Shown: piece by piece, positions 1 to 11,072 of the stretch
How the letters are laid out: each line of letters starts with the position of its first letter
How positions within the stretch are numbered: the stretch's first letter is position 1
Assembly (NCBI RefSeq): GCF_014839835.1
Contig: NC_071614.1
Location: 6,764,001-6,828,000, forward strand
Direction: 5' to 3'
Source: Dryobates pubescens
Lineage: Eukaryota; Chordata; Aves; Piciformes; Picidae
DNA: 64,000 bases
Notes under the pieces: generated by a model
The model's input: the letters and a program-made list of their open reading frames with translations, nothing else
Database searches by the model: none
Told to the model about the DNA's origin: nothing
Position numbers and translations under genes: made by a program

Positions 1-1112
1 TCACATAATCAACAATAAGATAACAAGACCAATTTCAACACACAAGGGTTTCTTCTGTTTTGTTTTACACTCAATCCCTCAACCATCCATTGTATTGGGA
101 GAAGAAATAAGGTAGTGGCTAACCTTCACCCTAGACTGGCCTCTGAGATCAAACCATTCCTCTGTCTTAAGCTTTGCCAATCCCATTTTAAAAGTCTCAG
201 AGGTGAGAAAAGGGGAAATGAGGCCCTGAAGACTTCATTTTTTTGCACTGGGGAATGGTGGTTTTATATTTCAAACCTGTCATGAAATGAAACTGAAATG
301 ATATAACTGTGTTTTTTAAAATCCTGTATTCAGTACTTCAATTCTTGCCCCTTTCTTAGCCACCACCTTCCACAATTTTCTACCATGCAAATACTCAACA
401 TGTGCTGTGTTGGTTATAGATACGGGGTTCCTGAGATAACTTGCAGCTCTTTGCCCTTCTAATGGCCTGTAAGAGACCCTTTGGCTCCAATGGCTGTCAT
501 GAAAGACAGCAAGATGCTTTTACTACTCCTCTCCAACGTGCTGCAGTCACCTCCAAACTGAAGTACCAAACATAACACAGGCCTGATCCCTTTCCCCCTG
601 CATCAAGAGAAGAAAGAGACAATCCTTTATTTTAGACACTGCAACTTCTCTACTCACCAGGTAGTACTCTGGTGTGCACTCGAAATCTTTAGTACAAGTC
701 TTTTTCCTCAGCTTTTTTACCAGGTTATTCGCTTCCCTATATGCACACGCATCTATCGACTCCTCTAAGCAGAAAAAAAATCTCTTCTTCAGCACCCCAT
801 TACATTCATTATACAAACCGGAGTCCTTTCTCCCACCATTCACCCCTTAGGCCAGGCACTCAGAGAGCTGCCCTATAGGCGGGAGAGATCGTGCCTGGAC
901 GAGAACCTGACCGGGCGCCCCTGCAGCTCCCCTTTCCCCCTGTCAGAAGGAAAAACTCCTCCCCACTCCGCTTTCTCCCGTCAGAGGCAGCTCTTCCCCC
1001 TCCCCAAGGAAGACGACCCCCACGCCGCCCTCGCAGGAGTCCCTCCCGAGCACCAGCCCAGCGCTCTGCCCTTCCCCACTAGCCCACGGCCCCCCGGGCC
1101 CCCCTCACAGAC
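1..1112 (-). other. UBE2V2: UBE2V2 intron 1, 5' part (partial)
   Basis: If the small exon at 1113-1128 is UBE2V2 exon 1, this stretch is the beginning of its first intron, opening with GTCTGTGAG on the minus strand. I found no further UBE2V2 exon and no recognisable repeat in it. A 98-codon open frame at 547-843 on the minus strand matches no protein I know and is treated as chance. GC content rises sharply to the right of about 850, where the promoter CpG island begins. Confidence 0.6.
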
Positions 1113-1128
1113 CTGTGGATCCAGCCAT
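1113..1128 (-). CDS. UBE2V2: UBE2V2 first coding exon (16 nt), ubiquitin-conjugating enzyme variant Mms2
   Basis: Seen: an ATG in a CpG island on the minus strand, codons for M-A-G-S-T plus one base of the next codon (Gly), then a GT donor (GTCTGTGAG). Known: vertebrate UBE2V2 (and UBE2V1) have a very short first coding exon that encodes M-A-V-S-T and breaks after the first base of a Gly codon, and UBE2V2 is the neighbour downstream of MCM4 in mammals. UBE2V2 is a catalytically inactive E2 variant that pairs with UBE2N (Ubc13) to build K63-linked ubiquitin chains in post-replication repair. Gene order, strand, CpG context, peptide and splice phase all agree, but only five full codons are visible, so the call rests on context. 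The remaining exons would lie left of base 1. Confidence 0.72.
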
Positions 1129-1530
1129 CTTGTCCAGACCCCCCCCGCCGGTCCGGGCCTGCACGCGACGCACGTCACTTCCACTTGACGCAGCACGTCA
1201 CTTCCCGCCGGGCAAACCGCAGCTCCGGAGAGCGGGAGCGGAGGGGCGGGGCCGAGCGGAGGGGGAGGGGCCTGAGCCGCGCCGGGGGCACCTGGGGTGC
1301 CGGTCCCCGAAGTGTCCGCACTGCGGGTACCTTCCCGAGCGCCGCCGAGGAGAGCTCCAGCAGCTCCGCCAAGCCGGAGCGAGCCAGCAGCCGCCGGGAG
1401 CCAATCTCGAGCTCCGCTGTCGCCAGCGCCTTGCGCTGCAAACAGCGAGGATGCTGAAAACGGGTCGCGGTACTTAAAGGCTTCCCTGCAGAAACACTGT
1501 GGTCTTGAGCCACCAGTGTCCCTGTTTGCC
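1129..1530 (-). promoter_or_regulatory. UBE2V2: UBE2V2 CpG-island promoter with duplicated ETS/CRE elements
   Basis: This is a dense CpG stretch directly upstream of the UBE2V2 start codon. On the minus strand GGAAGTGACGTGC occurs twice, at 1170-1182 and 1193-1205, 23 bp apart. Each copy joins an ETS core (GGAAGT) to a CRE half or near-CRE (TGACGT). A GC box (GGGGCGGGGC on the plus strand) lies at 1243-1252. No TATA box is evident, as is usual for a housekeeping repair gene. CpG density begins near 850, so the island extends into intron 1. Transcription start sites cannot be placed from sequence alone. Confidence 0.65.
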
Positions 1531-4037
1531 TAGTCTTTGATCAGAGCGCAAAAGGGACATCGGAGACCGCTACTCGAGCCTTGTCCTCGGTATAATCCTG
1601 ACTGAAGCCAGGAGCACAGAGCGCATCTGCCCAGCCTGTGCTGCTACCTGCAAGCGCCCTAGACCCTGCCTGTCCGCGGCCACCCCATGCCCGCACCATG
1701 ACTTCGTTAGAAGAATTCACCTTTCTTTTTTCAAGTGATCTTGTGTTCAGGAGGAGTAGAGCAGTCATCAGTAGAAACACCTCTAGGCTTACCAAAGCAA
1801 AGCCAACTTGTGTTCTGCAAGTCCCTGTGAAAGCACACAGCAGGTTTCACAGTCTGTCCATGCCTATACCCACCCCCTACGTGTAGGGCCCAGCTCACAG
1901 CAGAAACACATTATCTTAACGCTAACTGCAACAACAGGAAATAAAGATAAAAGAGGGAACAAGAGAGAAAACCATAACATGGCTGGCCTAGGTGAGGAAC
2001 CCTGTGCTGAAAGACTGTAACAACCATTTTGGTTTAGTCTTCTGATGTTGTGAGACATTTACTAGGAAAAATGGGGGATTTTTTTGCAACTTTGAACTTG
2101 AAAGGAAAAAGTACCTGACAAGTAGAAACTGAGCACATTCAAAGGTGTAAGTTTCTTTTCTTCCAAACAGTCAAGTACTTCCACACGGTAACAGTCACTT
2201 CTCACACTTGCTCATTGAAAATACAAACCCTGCTTACAGCTTCCTCAAAATATAATCATGGTAATCATCACAGCAAAACCTTTACTAAATGTTAATGTCT
2301 AACATCATGTTGTCTCCATTGTAAGAAAACAGCCACAGTGTGCTCAGCTCAGAAAAAAAACCCCACAGTGTACTACAATCATGTTGTGGGATACTTTTAG
2401 CTAAATGAAGCATTTCACAGAACCAAGATTTCAGTGCAGATTCCACAGCTTGCCCTCCTGCTGTAAAAACACCCTTCACGGAGTTGCCAGATGATGGTCC
2501 CCAAGCTCCATCCCGCCTCCGGAGAGATTTTCTAAGTAAGATTTGTAATAAAGTGTTGATAAGTAAGGAATTGCCCTTTCCCAGACTACAACAAGCACAG
2601 GGAGTATCTTCCAGTAAGTTTACTACAAACAAATCCTTTCTTACAGGAAAAACTAACTTATGTAACTCATTTAAGCACAACATTACCAAGGAGATAAGTC
2701 TGTGTGAATGGCAATAATGATAAAAATCTAATCAAGATGAACTCCCCCATGGTTCTTTACACAGAGTATCTCTCTGCAACTTCTGATTTAGGAAGCACAT
2801 ACACAGAGCAGTTACTCCTTTGAAACTACTTACCCATCATCAGGTAATTTCTTCCCAAGATAATGTGCTTTTGAGGGGCAGGACCCTTGCTGCTCTCAAC
2901 CCAGGAAATTCTTCACAAGACAGTTTACCTAAAAAGGACATAAAACATCACATGGGATTAGAAAAAAATCTTCTTGTTCGTACCATGGTGTGTTTACCAG
3001 CCCTACCAGGCAGCAGCAGATTTACAGGAAGCAAGGCATGTATAACTGGCAGACATTAGTCTGAAGAGCTTACAGCCAGAAGCCACCGCTCTGCCTGCAG
3101 ACTGCAACTGTGCAGAGCCCTAGAGTTCTCCCATCTCATCAGTGCACAACTTTCCTCTGAATAGTTGAGAACAGCAACAGTCCTCATGCTCTTTGTAAGT
3201 ACAAGCAGGTGTCAGTTGTTAAGCCATAACACACACAGGAAATGCCAAAGTAAAACATAATCACATAGAGAACTACTACAGAGTCTCATTACAAGCAAAT
3301 GGCCATTTAAAATATTAAACTATTTTTGTTTTCTATTTGTTTTGCTGTGTAGTCCCAAGACCCTGAGCGCACAAATTCACTGTATTCATAGGATGCAAGT
3401 TAGGTTCATTTCCTCAGGCTGCCTCATAGTGTGGAACTATAAGCAGTGAAATACCCAAATGAGAAAATAAAATCAGAATTACAAAACAAAGCAAAGCATT
3501 AGGACTTAAAATGTGCAAGCCCAGACCAACAGAGAAAACTCCCATCGTATTTCACAGGTGTGAAAATTCACAAGCAAATGACACAATCTTCCAGGAGTAA
3601 CAATTATAGAATATTCTAGCCCACTGTTTCTAACACACTACACAACAGAAATAGAACAAAAATGCTATTACAGCAGAAGTAAAATTTTGTTCGTTACACA
3701 CTAAACCATCTCAAATAAAAAATTTGACTAAGGAGGGAAATCACAAACCAAGGGCACGTTAAAAAAGAATCCCCATTTACTTCTCTTTAGCATGTGCTCG
3801 TGTTGTTCAGTATTGCATTAAAACACCAGTAAGTTTTCTTTCATGCAAAAGTTACATCTTTTTACCCTGCATAATGAGCATGATTTTGAAAAGATAAAAA
3901 GGAAATGTTTAAGAGTCTTAACCTTTTTATTTTCCAGAGTACAGTTCTTGCAGGTTTCTTTACGCCACTGTGCAAGAAAATTGAAGTGTAAGCAGGAAAT
4001 GTTTGTGCTGCTTTGACAAGAGAGGTTGAAAACATAC
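1531..4037. other. Intergenic sequence, no gene seen
   Basis: Between the UBE2V2 promoter and the first tRNA gene I see only AT-rich single-copy-looking DNA. Open frames are short and lack splice context or recognisable protein similarity. No clear CR1 piece was found here. Confidence 0.5.
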
Positions 4038-4110
4038 TGGAGAATGCGGGCATCGATCCCGCTACCTCTCGCATGCTAAGCGAGCGCTCTACCATTTGAG
4101 CTAATTCCCC
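4038..4110 (-). tRNA. tRNA-Ala (anticodon AGC), copy 1
   Basis: A 73-nt cloverleaf fits without gaps. The acceptor stem GGGGAAT pairs with ATTCTCC and includes the G3:U70 wobble pair that identifies alanine tRNAs. The anticodon arm is CTCGC-TTAGCAT-GCGAG with anticodon AGC, the T arm is GCGGG-ATCGATG-CCCGC, and the discriminator is A. The internal A and B boxes are intact, there is no intron and no encoded CCA. A Pol III stop (TTTT on the minus strand) lies at 4029-4032, six bases past the end. The sequence is identical to the four other copies in this window. Confidence 0.97.
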
Positions 4111-6235
4111 ACCCGGAAAAAAAAACTTCGAACCCTGCAGTTGTGGGCAGGGCTGGAGTCCGACCCCGCAGTCCAATCGCATTTGGTTACGAATTCGTTT
4201 CGGGTTTTTTTGCCGAGTCATTCATTCCGCTCACCGACTGCAACTCACAGCTGGAATTATGTGGTACATCTTGCAGCCTGTACACCACCAAAATGATCTT
4301 ATTCATCTCTTTTGTTATCCAGCTGTTTCCATACAAGCTTTCAAAAAGCTGGAGTTAAATGCAAGAAATCACCTTCCCGCTCCCCCCTTGAAAAAACAAG
4401 CAAACAAACAAGCCCAAATTTTGTTGACATCAAATTCCACAAGGAAACTCATGTTCTTTCCAATTTTCAAGGTATGCACATAGAGAACCATGTTCAGGAA
4501 ATGTTTAATGAAAAATATTCTCGGCTTGATTGAAATGGAGTTTTCTAGTCCAAGTTCATACATATCATTGAACAGTAAGGGTTGGAAGGCAACTCCAGAG
4601 ATCATTGACCTCAACACCCTGCTAAAGCAGGATCACCTAGGGCAGGTCAACAGGAATATGTTCAGATAGGTTTTGAAAGTTTCCATAGAAGGGGACTCTA
4701 CAGCCTCTCCGGGCAGTCACATCTGTGTCTGTATGCACACATCCTTCTGGAAAGCTGTCTGGCTTCTCTGGGGTGGCAGAGCCAAATGAATGGAAATCTG
4801 AATTTTCCTTATTTATTACCTTATTATTTGTTATCTCACCAAATACACTTCCCTGTAATTATTACTTTTAACAGCCTTAAAACACTGACTTTTTTGAAAC
4901 ATTAACACACTCAAACATGGCACACACTTGCAGGACTTGACACAGGGCATAAAGCTTACGTTGTAGACAGGGAACACAGTGAGGTATAGTAACAGGCCAT
5001 CTTTCATGTTTTAATTTGCACCTTTACTTGCCTACAGCAAGTCTTCACCTCAAAATGCAGATCTAAAGAGGTAGTTATCTGTTGCTACTACTAGCTCAAC
5101 TAGTATACCTGGAAAAAAACACCTTTGAATTCTCACCTGGGTCTAGCAGCACTTCCTTACTTGATCATCTGTCGAAATGCAGAGCTAACCACTACTGATC
5201 ATTCCGTGGTACATGTCAGTCATTTTTAGCAGTGATGACAAAGAGCATATTTAGACCAGGCATTCCTGAGTAACTTCCAGGTCAGATATTGTTATTCTAA
5301 AATAAAGAGTTGTGGGGTTGGGGGTTTTGTTTGTTGGGGTGTGGGCTTTTTGTTTAGTCTTGTTTAAAAATAACCACAAAATCACATTAATACTCAGAAA
5401 ATATAAAGCTTTCCTCACAGAAAGCTGTTTAGCAGTGGCTACTATCAAGTGCTACTACAACCTTAAACAACTCAAAGTCTCCACTGATCTAATTTTGTCT
5501 AATACTGTTAACCTTTTTTTCCACTATAATCTTTTATTCATTGTAGAAGTGTTGAGGTAGCTGTAATTTTACTAAAAACTTGTAGCAAAAGGAGCACTAA
5601 TGAGCTACAGAAAAGCTTTTGCCATTAGAAAAATAGCTTGGTTCTTGCTGGAATGTTTGAATTCCTGTTTTTCCTCCCCACTCCCCCGGAAAAACACCTA
5701 GCAACACACGAAGACAGCAAGGTTACAAATGCATGGGAGATAGGTTATTGGCAAAACTTTGGAGACTTGCAGGAACTGAGGATGCAGGGGGCAAGTTGGA
5801 ACAGTTCAGCCTAAACGATTTCATCAAGCCTGCTAGCAGGATAAATCAAATGGAGAGGCTTCCCTCCCCATCTTCTAATAAAACTGTCTCTTTCTACTAG
5901 CAGTTAACCTGATGTTTGATGTTAAAGGTTCAGGAGACCAGGATTCTCTCTTTTTGTTATTGTAAAACAGAAGTTTTCAGAGTTACAAACAAGCCTTTAA
6001 GTTTTATAACCACAAACAAGCAAGCAAGCAAACAAACAAAAGAGCTGCACTAAAAGATGTATTACATACCCAACTTTCTTTAGAAGTCATGCTGTGGAGT
6101 GTAGAACCTACCAGGAATATGGTTGTAAGAGAAGAATTTTGCCTTCCTTACACATAAGCCAAATACACACCTTTTAAATTATTTGTTCCAACCTCCACTC
6201 TCAAATCCACACTATAAGACTATTAATTTACAGTT
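4111..6235. other. Intergenic sequence with one CR1 relic
   Basis: The 200 bp upstream (on the minus strand) of tRNA copy 1 contain several CpGs and a CCAAT motif near 4171, but no gene follows. Apart from the CR1 relic at 4570-4720, nothing recognisable was seen. Confidence 0.45.
4570..4720 (-). mobile_element. CR1 LINE fragment (3' end)
   Basis: The stretch starts with the CR1 3'-terminal motif read in reverse (GGTTGGAAGGCAACTCCAGAG, then ATCAT) and continues with the usual 'gcaggatcacctaggg' and 'cagcctctccgggcag' blocks. It is a truncated, diverged copy on the minus strand. Confidence 0.75.
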
Positions 6236-6247
6236 GGGGGGGGGGGG
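6236..6247 (+). repeat. G12 homopolymer
   Basis: Twelve consecutive G residues stand in intergenic DNA, about 350 bp before the CpG-rich patch at 6.6 kb. It is a simple low-complexity tract. Confidence 0.9.
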
Positions 6248-6589
6248 ATAGATTCAAAGGCAGGTGCACAAAGGTGTTAATTGGAGCCACTGCATTTGGG
6301 AACCCTTGGTCAAAACGCGCTCTTTCCAGCGTTGCCTCCTGCCCTCGATAATACGAGCAAGTGGTTTGAGCACGGATGGCTCAGGGGGGGAAGGCACAGA
6401 GCCGGCCACCAGCAGCCTCACCACACGGGCAAGGCTTTTCCTTTGAAGGCTCACCAGCCATCCCAGCGACAACCTCAAGGCTAGGAGGGGACCGAGCTAA
6501 AGCAACTGCCTCCCCAGAGACAGCAGCCTCTTCCAGAATAGCGTCTTTACACCAACACCTATAATTTAAAGCTAAAACAGGGTGGGGGG

Positions 6590-6730
6590 ACACACGCCCC
6601 GCCGCCGAAGGTTCCAGCACTACCCAGGGCGGGGAGCGCCCTGAGGGGGCGGGAAGGCGGGAACCTGCCGGCCGGGGGTGTTGCTGTCAACCTGGGCGAA
6701 TCTAGGCTCGGACCTTCGAAAGGCAAAGCT
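6590..6730. promoter_or_regulatory. Orphan CpG-rich patch with GC boxes
   Basis: A short GC- and CpG-rich block holds GGGCGG-type GC boxes (around 6627 and 6646) and a CCGGCCGGGGG run, and it falls back to ordinary composition on both sides. It looks like a small unmethylated promoter or regulatory island. No coding exon with convincing conservation follows on either strand, so it may serve a noncoding RNA, an enhancer or the neighbouring tRNA genes. I cannot choose between these. Confidence 0.4.
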
Positions 6731-7494
6731 GGTGGTGAAGGAGGTTTGTTTGCAGCCTTTTACTGAAAGGTTTTCTTCTTGTGGTGGTTGTCTTCATGGG
6801 CCTTGCAAACCTGGCTGTGAGGTGATGGTGCTGGCTTGAAGGAGTAGGAGGTGCAGTGAGTGGCGCAGCTCCTGGCAAGGGCTGGTTTCGTGGCTTCCGG
6901 TGGGGCTCTTCTTACTGCAGTACTGTGCTGCCCTAACTTGGGATCCAGCTCTCTTTCAGTCTCTCTCAGTACCTGCTACAGACCCAGTCTTAAACCGTCT
7001 TAGTAAACATTTAATAGCTGTTGATTTTGTTTGTTTGCTTCCCTTTTGTGATGCTGAACCCCTGCCCTGCTTTAAAGACAAAAGTTGGATACTGACCTAG
7101 AGATTTATTTGTTCCACTTTAATGATCAATTGTCAACTTGAAGGGTGGTCTGCTTAAAAGAATTAATTGAACGTACGCTAGCTGTTCCCAAGTTATTTTG
7201 TCACTGTTTAATTCATAGTTCTGTGTTTCGTTTCGGTAAATTTTATCCTACTTACAGTATTAAAGCTTTAAAAGACTGCCGCTGTTGTGTAAGGAGAAGC
7301 TTCCTAGGCAGCAGTACCTGCGAGTTTGCATCCAGTTTGTAAGCCGGCTTGAGGCTTCCCTTTATGAAGCCATGTAGATGTGCTTTACTATTCCAAAGCT
7401 AGTGTGGTGAAATCCCGGTGAACCATGTTCACACAAGTCTAATGTAAATGCAATTAGAAGGGTTTTGTTTGCTTGTCTGTTTGACAGCATAGGT

Positions 7495-7668
7495 GGTTTT
7501 AAGAAGCTCTTTCCTATTAAGGGTGGTGGAAAGCTGGAACAGAATGTCCGGGGAGTGGTGGAGCAACCTAATCTATATAGTTGGGGATGTCCCTGCTTAC
7601 TGCAGTGGGGTCAGACTAGACACCTAGAGGTCCTTTTCAACCCAGTGCAGTCTGTATCTCTGTGATGC
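7495..7668 (+). mobile_element. CR1 LINE fragment (3' end)
   Basis: The end of CR1 ORF2 and its tail are visible: 'ggaaagctggaacag', 'ggggtcagactagac', 'gaggtccttttcaaccc', ending in 'ctctgtgatgc'. It is a 5'-truncated, old copy on the plus strand. The open frame across it is a leftover of the CR1 coding region. Confidence 0.75.
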
Positions 7669-8761
7669 TTTGGTAACTTTTTTTATTCTGGCAGCCAAAC
7701 ATAAAATCTTTAAGGCTTACCATTGGTTTGAATTTTTTAAGCTTTGTATTTGAAAGCAATTTAAGAGTTGCATATTGCTGTTTGAAGGAAAATTGTGCTT
7801 CTTGTCTACAAGTGATTTTTAGCTTACCTACTTATGTCAGTCAGAGAGAGAGCAGAAGGCATTCTGACTAAAACAAGGTAAAATATTGAGTGGAATTTTT
7901 AGTAATCAAGCCAACTCATTTAAAGCTAGTTTGTTTCTATAGTGGATTGTAATGTGTAGTGCCATAAGTGTGGCATAACTCTGAGTCACTTTCTGGTGTT
8001 CTGGAATGTTTTCATCATAATCAAGTGCTGTGTTTCTAGTTACTGTATGACTAAGCAAAGGAACTTCTGGATGTTTCAGAGCTATTGGTGCAAAAATCCA
8101 GCTGGCCATGTGAAGACATCACAGAGCAGAAGTAGCAAACTTCTGGCGTACTCTGCCAGACATATTGACTAGTGGGGCTTCCAGTCAGCCTGTCTATGGT
8201 ATCTGCAGAATAATTCCAGCTGTAGGAACTTCATTATCTTCTACAAATTATTTTCAGATGCTTCTTCCCGCAGTGATTATATTTTAATAAGTGAGGGAGA
8301 AATATTTTTTCCCAAAGCCATCTGTCTCAATCAGAGTGAGGAAGTAGGTAACACGATACTGGAGTTTGTTAAAAGGAGTGTGTGTGCAGCACTTCTGATG
8401 CAGGGATTTGGGATTAGACCAGTGGCCTTCATTGGGTAGTGAGGGAATTGTCATTTGGGATGCTGCAGCAACATTTCATACAAGGTTAACAGATCTGCAT
8501 GTGCTAGTTCTAACAAAGTGGATCTCCTTAACTTGCTTTATTTCTGTTTATGATAGTGGGAAATCATAATCAGTTGATTTGTAGCTGTTTCCCCCCCTCC
8601 CCGTTCATGCTGCTTTCAAAGGGACAACACTCTTATCAGATAAGCTTTGAGTTGCAGGTTCTTACTGACTCCCTGTAACATCAGGAGGGAATTAGAACTG
8701 GAGCAGTGGACTCAGACTGCCCAGCTACCAGTCTGTTATTTGGGTAGAAAATGAATCCCCA

Positions 8762-8956
8762 AAAAGGGTTATGAAACTTTGGAATGGTCTGCCCAGGGTG
8801 GTGGTGGAGTTGGCATCCTTGAGGCTGTTCAAGTGGCATGTGGGCCTGGAACTTCAGGAGACGGTTTAGTGTTGACTCTTCAGTGCTGGGTCAAGGGTTC
8901 AACTGGATGATCTTTGAGGTCTCTTCTAATCAGCTATATTCTGTGATTCTGTGAAT
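8762..8956 (+). mobile_element. CR1 LINE fragment (3' end)
   Basis: It contains 'tggaatggtctgcccagggt', 'gtggtggagttggcatcctt' and the terminal 'ggatgatctttgaggtctct' ... 'tctgtgattctgtga', all typical of the CR1 3' end. The copy is on the plus strand and 5' truncated. Confidence 0.8.
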
Positions 8957-9068
8957 GGGATTGTTGTTTGTGCTGAGTACAGCAGATGCAATTGAAGCCG
9001 TTGTAGGACAGTTTGTCAGTGACGAGTAGGAAAGTCTAAAGAGCAGTAACCGTTGCCCCGCCTTCAGC

Positions 9069-9141
9069 GGGGAATTAGCTCAAATGGTAGAGCGCTCGCT
9101 TAGCATGCGAGAGGTAGCGGGATCGATGCCCGCATTCTCCA
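9069..9141 (+). tRNA. tRNA-Ala (anticodon AGC), copy 2
   Basis: This is the same 73-nt gene as copy 1, base for base, on the opposite strand: G3:U70 acceptor pair, AGC anticodon, no intron. The Pol III stop is TTTTT at 9155-9159. With copy 3 (9461-9533, minus) it forms a perfect inverted repeat of 73 bp with a 319-bp spacer. Confidence 0.97.
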
Positions 9142-9460
9142 TTGTTGTGGTCACTTTTTCACTTACTAACTTTTCGTGTAATTTAGAAGCCGGGGGCGGG
9201 GAAAAGCTCACATTAAAATTCTCTGAGGGGCAGAACAGAATTTTCCTTCCTCTACTATAGAAGGACATCAGTTTTCTATGCTTTTGTGAAGAAATCGTTT
9301 TTCAGAGAGTTCCCGTGCAAGCTACCAACACAGACCTTCTCCTGCTGTCGTTGCTGTATGCAGTAGCGTATGTGCTATATATTTATATTTTCTTTCACAA
9401 ACCCGAACAATTTATGGAAGAAAATCGTACGCTGCTGTTAAATACTGAGACTCAAAACGC

Positions 9461-9533
9461 TGGAGAATGCGGGCATCGATCCCGCTACCTCTCGCATGCT
9501 AAGCGAGCGCTCTACCATTTGAGCTAATTCCCC
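9461..9533 (-). tRNA. tRNA-Ala (anticodon AGC), copy 3
   Basis: This 73-nt gene is identical to the other copies and lies on the minus strand. The cloverleaf is complete with the G3:U70 identity pair and anticodon AGC. TTTT on the minus strand at 9454-9457 ends transcription. It converges with copy 2. Confidence 0.97.
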
Positions 9534-9777
9534 TTGTTTCACTGTGCCCAGGGCCGCTTCTCTTCTGCTGAATCATAGCTCGGCTGCCTTAGCTTTTGCC
9601 GTTAGTGCATGACACAGACTCATCATTTACGGGTTTATGTGAGAAGCCTGTTAGTTTAAAAGTCAGCGTGCTTATTCGGCATATGAGAAGAATACAGATG
9701 CATTTTCTGCCATGTTACTTTGCTAACGGTGCCAACTTTCCTGCACGAAGCCTCTGCTAGTGTTCATTCAGATTGTA

Positions 9778-9860
9778 CTGAGTTGGAAGAGACCCTCAAA
9801 GGTTGTCTTGTCCACCCCCGCTGCAGGCAGTATTGTGATCTTGAGTTTGTTGTTACCGCT
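9778..9860 (-). mobile_element. Possible CR1 3'-end relic
   Basis: A short stretch 'gttggaagagaccctcaaag' followed by 'cttgtccacccc' resembles the reverse complement of the CR1 3' end. The similarity fades after about 80 bp, so the call is tentative. Confidence 0.4.
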
Positions 9861-10401
9861 AAGATTTCCAGTAGGACAACAAGTAAAACTTTATAAATTC
9901 TCCAGTCAGTTGGGAGGATTCCTTTACCTGCCCTTCTTAAATCCATTTTAAAAATTTCTCTGGGGAGTTTCAGCTGTGAGGGCTATGTACTTTCATTTAA
10001 CACAGATCACTCTGATGCATCTCTGTGGCAACACCAACATTAACTGATTTTAGCTCATTTAATCAGGTTTGACTTTTGCTTTCTAGATGGTCTTCTTAGG
10101 GAGAACATCAGAGCAAATAGAAGTTTTGGGTTATCTTCAGGCTGCTCTACTGTGGTGTCATTTCCCTCAGCATGGAAACAGCAGCTGTCCTCTCCAAAGG
10201 ATAAATGATGGGTGGCACCGAAAGGCTGCAGGTAGTGACTTTGTCATGCAAATCATCATGAGGGGCCTTATTACAGTACTTGGAGTTTGTCATCTTGGAC
10301 AAAAGATTGATAGTAGGGAGTGTTGTGGCAAGTTCCCTCAACTGTCGGTGGCAGTTTGCATTGAGGTTACTGAAATCTGTCGTTAAAAGGGGATAGACGG
10401 C

Positions 10402-10474
10402 GGGGAATTAGCTCAAATGGTAGAGCGCTCGCTTAGCATGCGAGAGGTAGCGGGATCGATGCCCGCATTCTCCA
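10402..10474 (+). tRNA. tRNA-Ala (anticodon AGC), copy 4
   Basis: This 73-nt gene on the plus strand is identical to the others. The full cloverleaf, G3:U70 pair and AGC anticodon are present. The Pol III stop TTTT is at 10483-10486. Flanking DNA is unlike that of copies 2 and 5, so only the gene itself is conserved. Confidence 0.97.
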
Positions 10475-10999
10475 CGATTGTATTTTACTCTGCAGGGGAG
10501 ACTAACCCCCTGAACCTAGGAAAGATCTTTTCTCATGTATTGAACTAGAATTTTGAAGTAAAATAACCTTTTTTCTCTCCCTCTTTTTTTTTAAGGTGTA
10601 TAGGATTTATTTCTTAAATAATTGCACGTGTTTGACTAGAACAAATTAATTAACTCAAGATTAACAAGAAACAAAAACATAGAAACCCACTTTTACAGGG
10701 AGAAGACCAAACTGTAACTTCTTCTCATGAAATGAATTGTGAGGAATAAACGGGGTTTTTATTTCATACACCTATAAAACATGTCTTTTCTGGTTTGTCA
10801 CGTTTCTTATTACATCATGTGGAAATGGTAAATGAAATATTACATGTGTATTATTGGACGCTTGTTTCAGAATCGAAATGGAATATTTTCATTCGTGAAT
10901 GTAGAGACCAGAAGAAGAGGTCTGTTGTGTGTATGAAACTGCAGTCTAACCACGCCCCGAAGGGCAGAGTTTTGTCATCCCTGCCCCCAAACACAGGAA

Positions 11000-11072
11000 G
11001 GGGAATTAGCTCAAATGGTAGAGCGCTCGCTTAGCATGCGAGAGGTAGCGGGATCGATGCCCGCATTCTCCA
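11000..11072 (+). tRNA. tRNA-Ala (anticodon AGC), copy 5
   Basis: This is the fifth identical 73-nt copy, on the plus strand, with TTTT at 11076-11079. It points toward the 3' end of MCM4, whose likely poly(A) signal is about 700 bp away, so the two transcription units converge. Confidence 0.97.

Noticed and set aside
547-843. A 98-codon open frame on the minus strand in UBE2V2 intron 1
   Set aside because: It resembles no protein I know, lacks splice or promoter context, and its length is unremarkable for non-coding DNA.
6254-6620. Overlapping open frames on both strands near the CpG patch
   Set aside because: They are short, overlap each other in several frames and show no protein similarity. 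GC-rich composition explains them.
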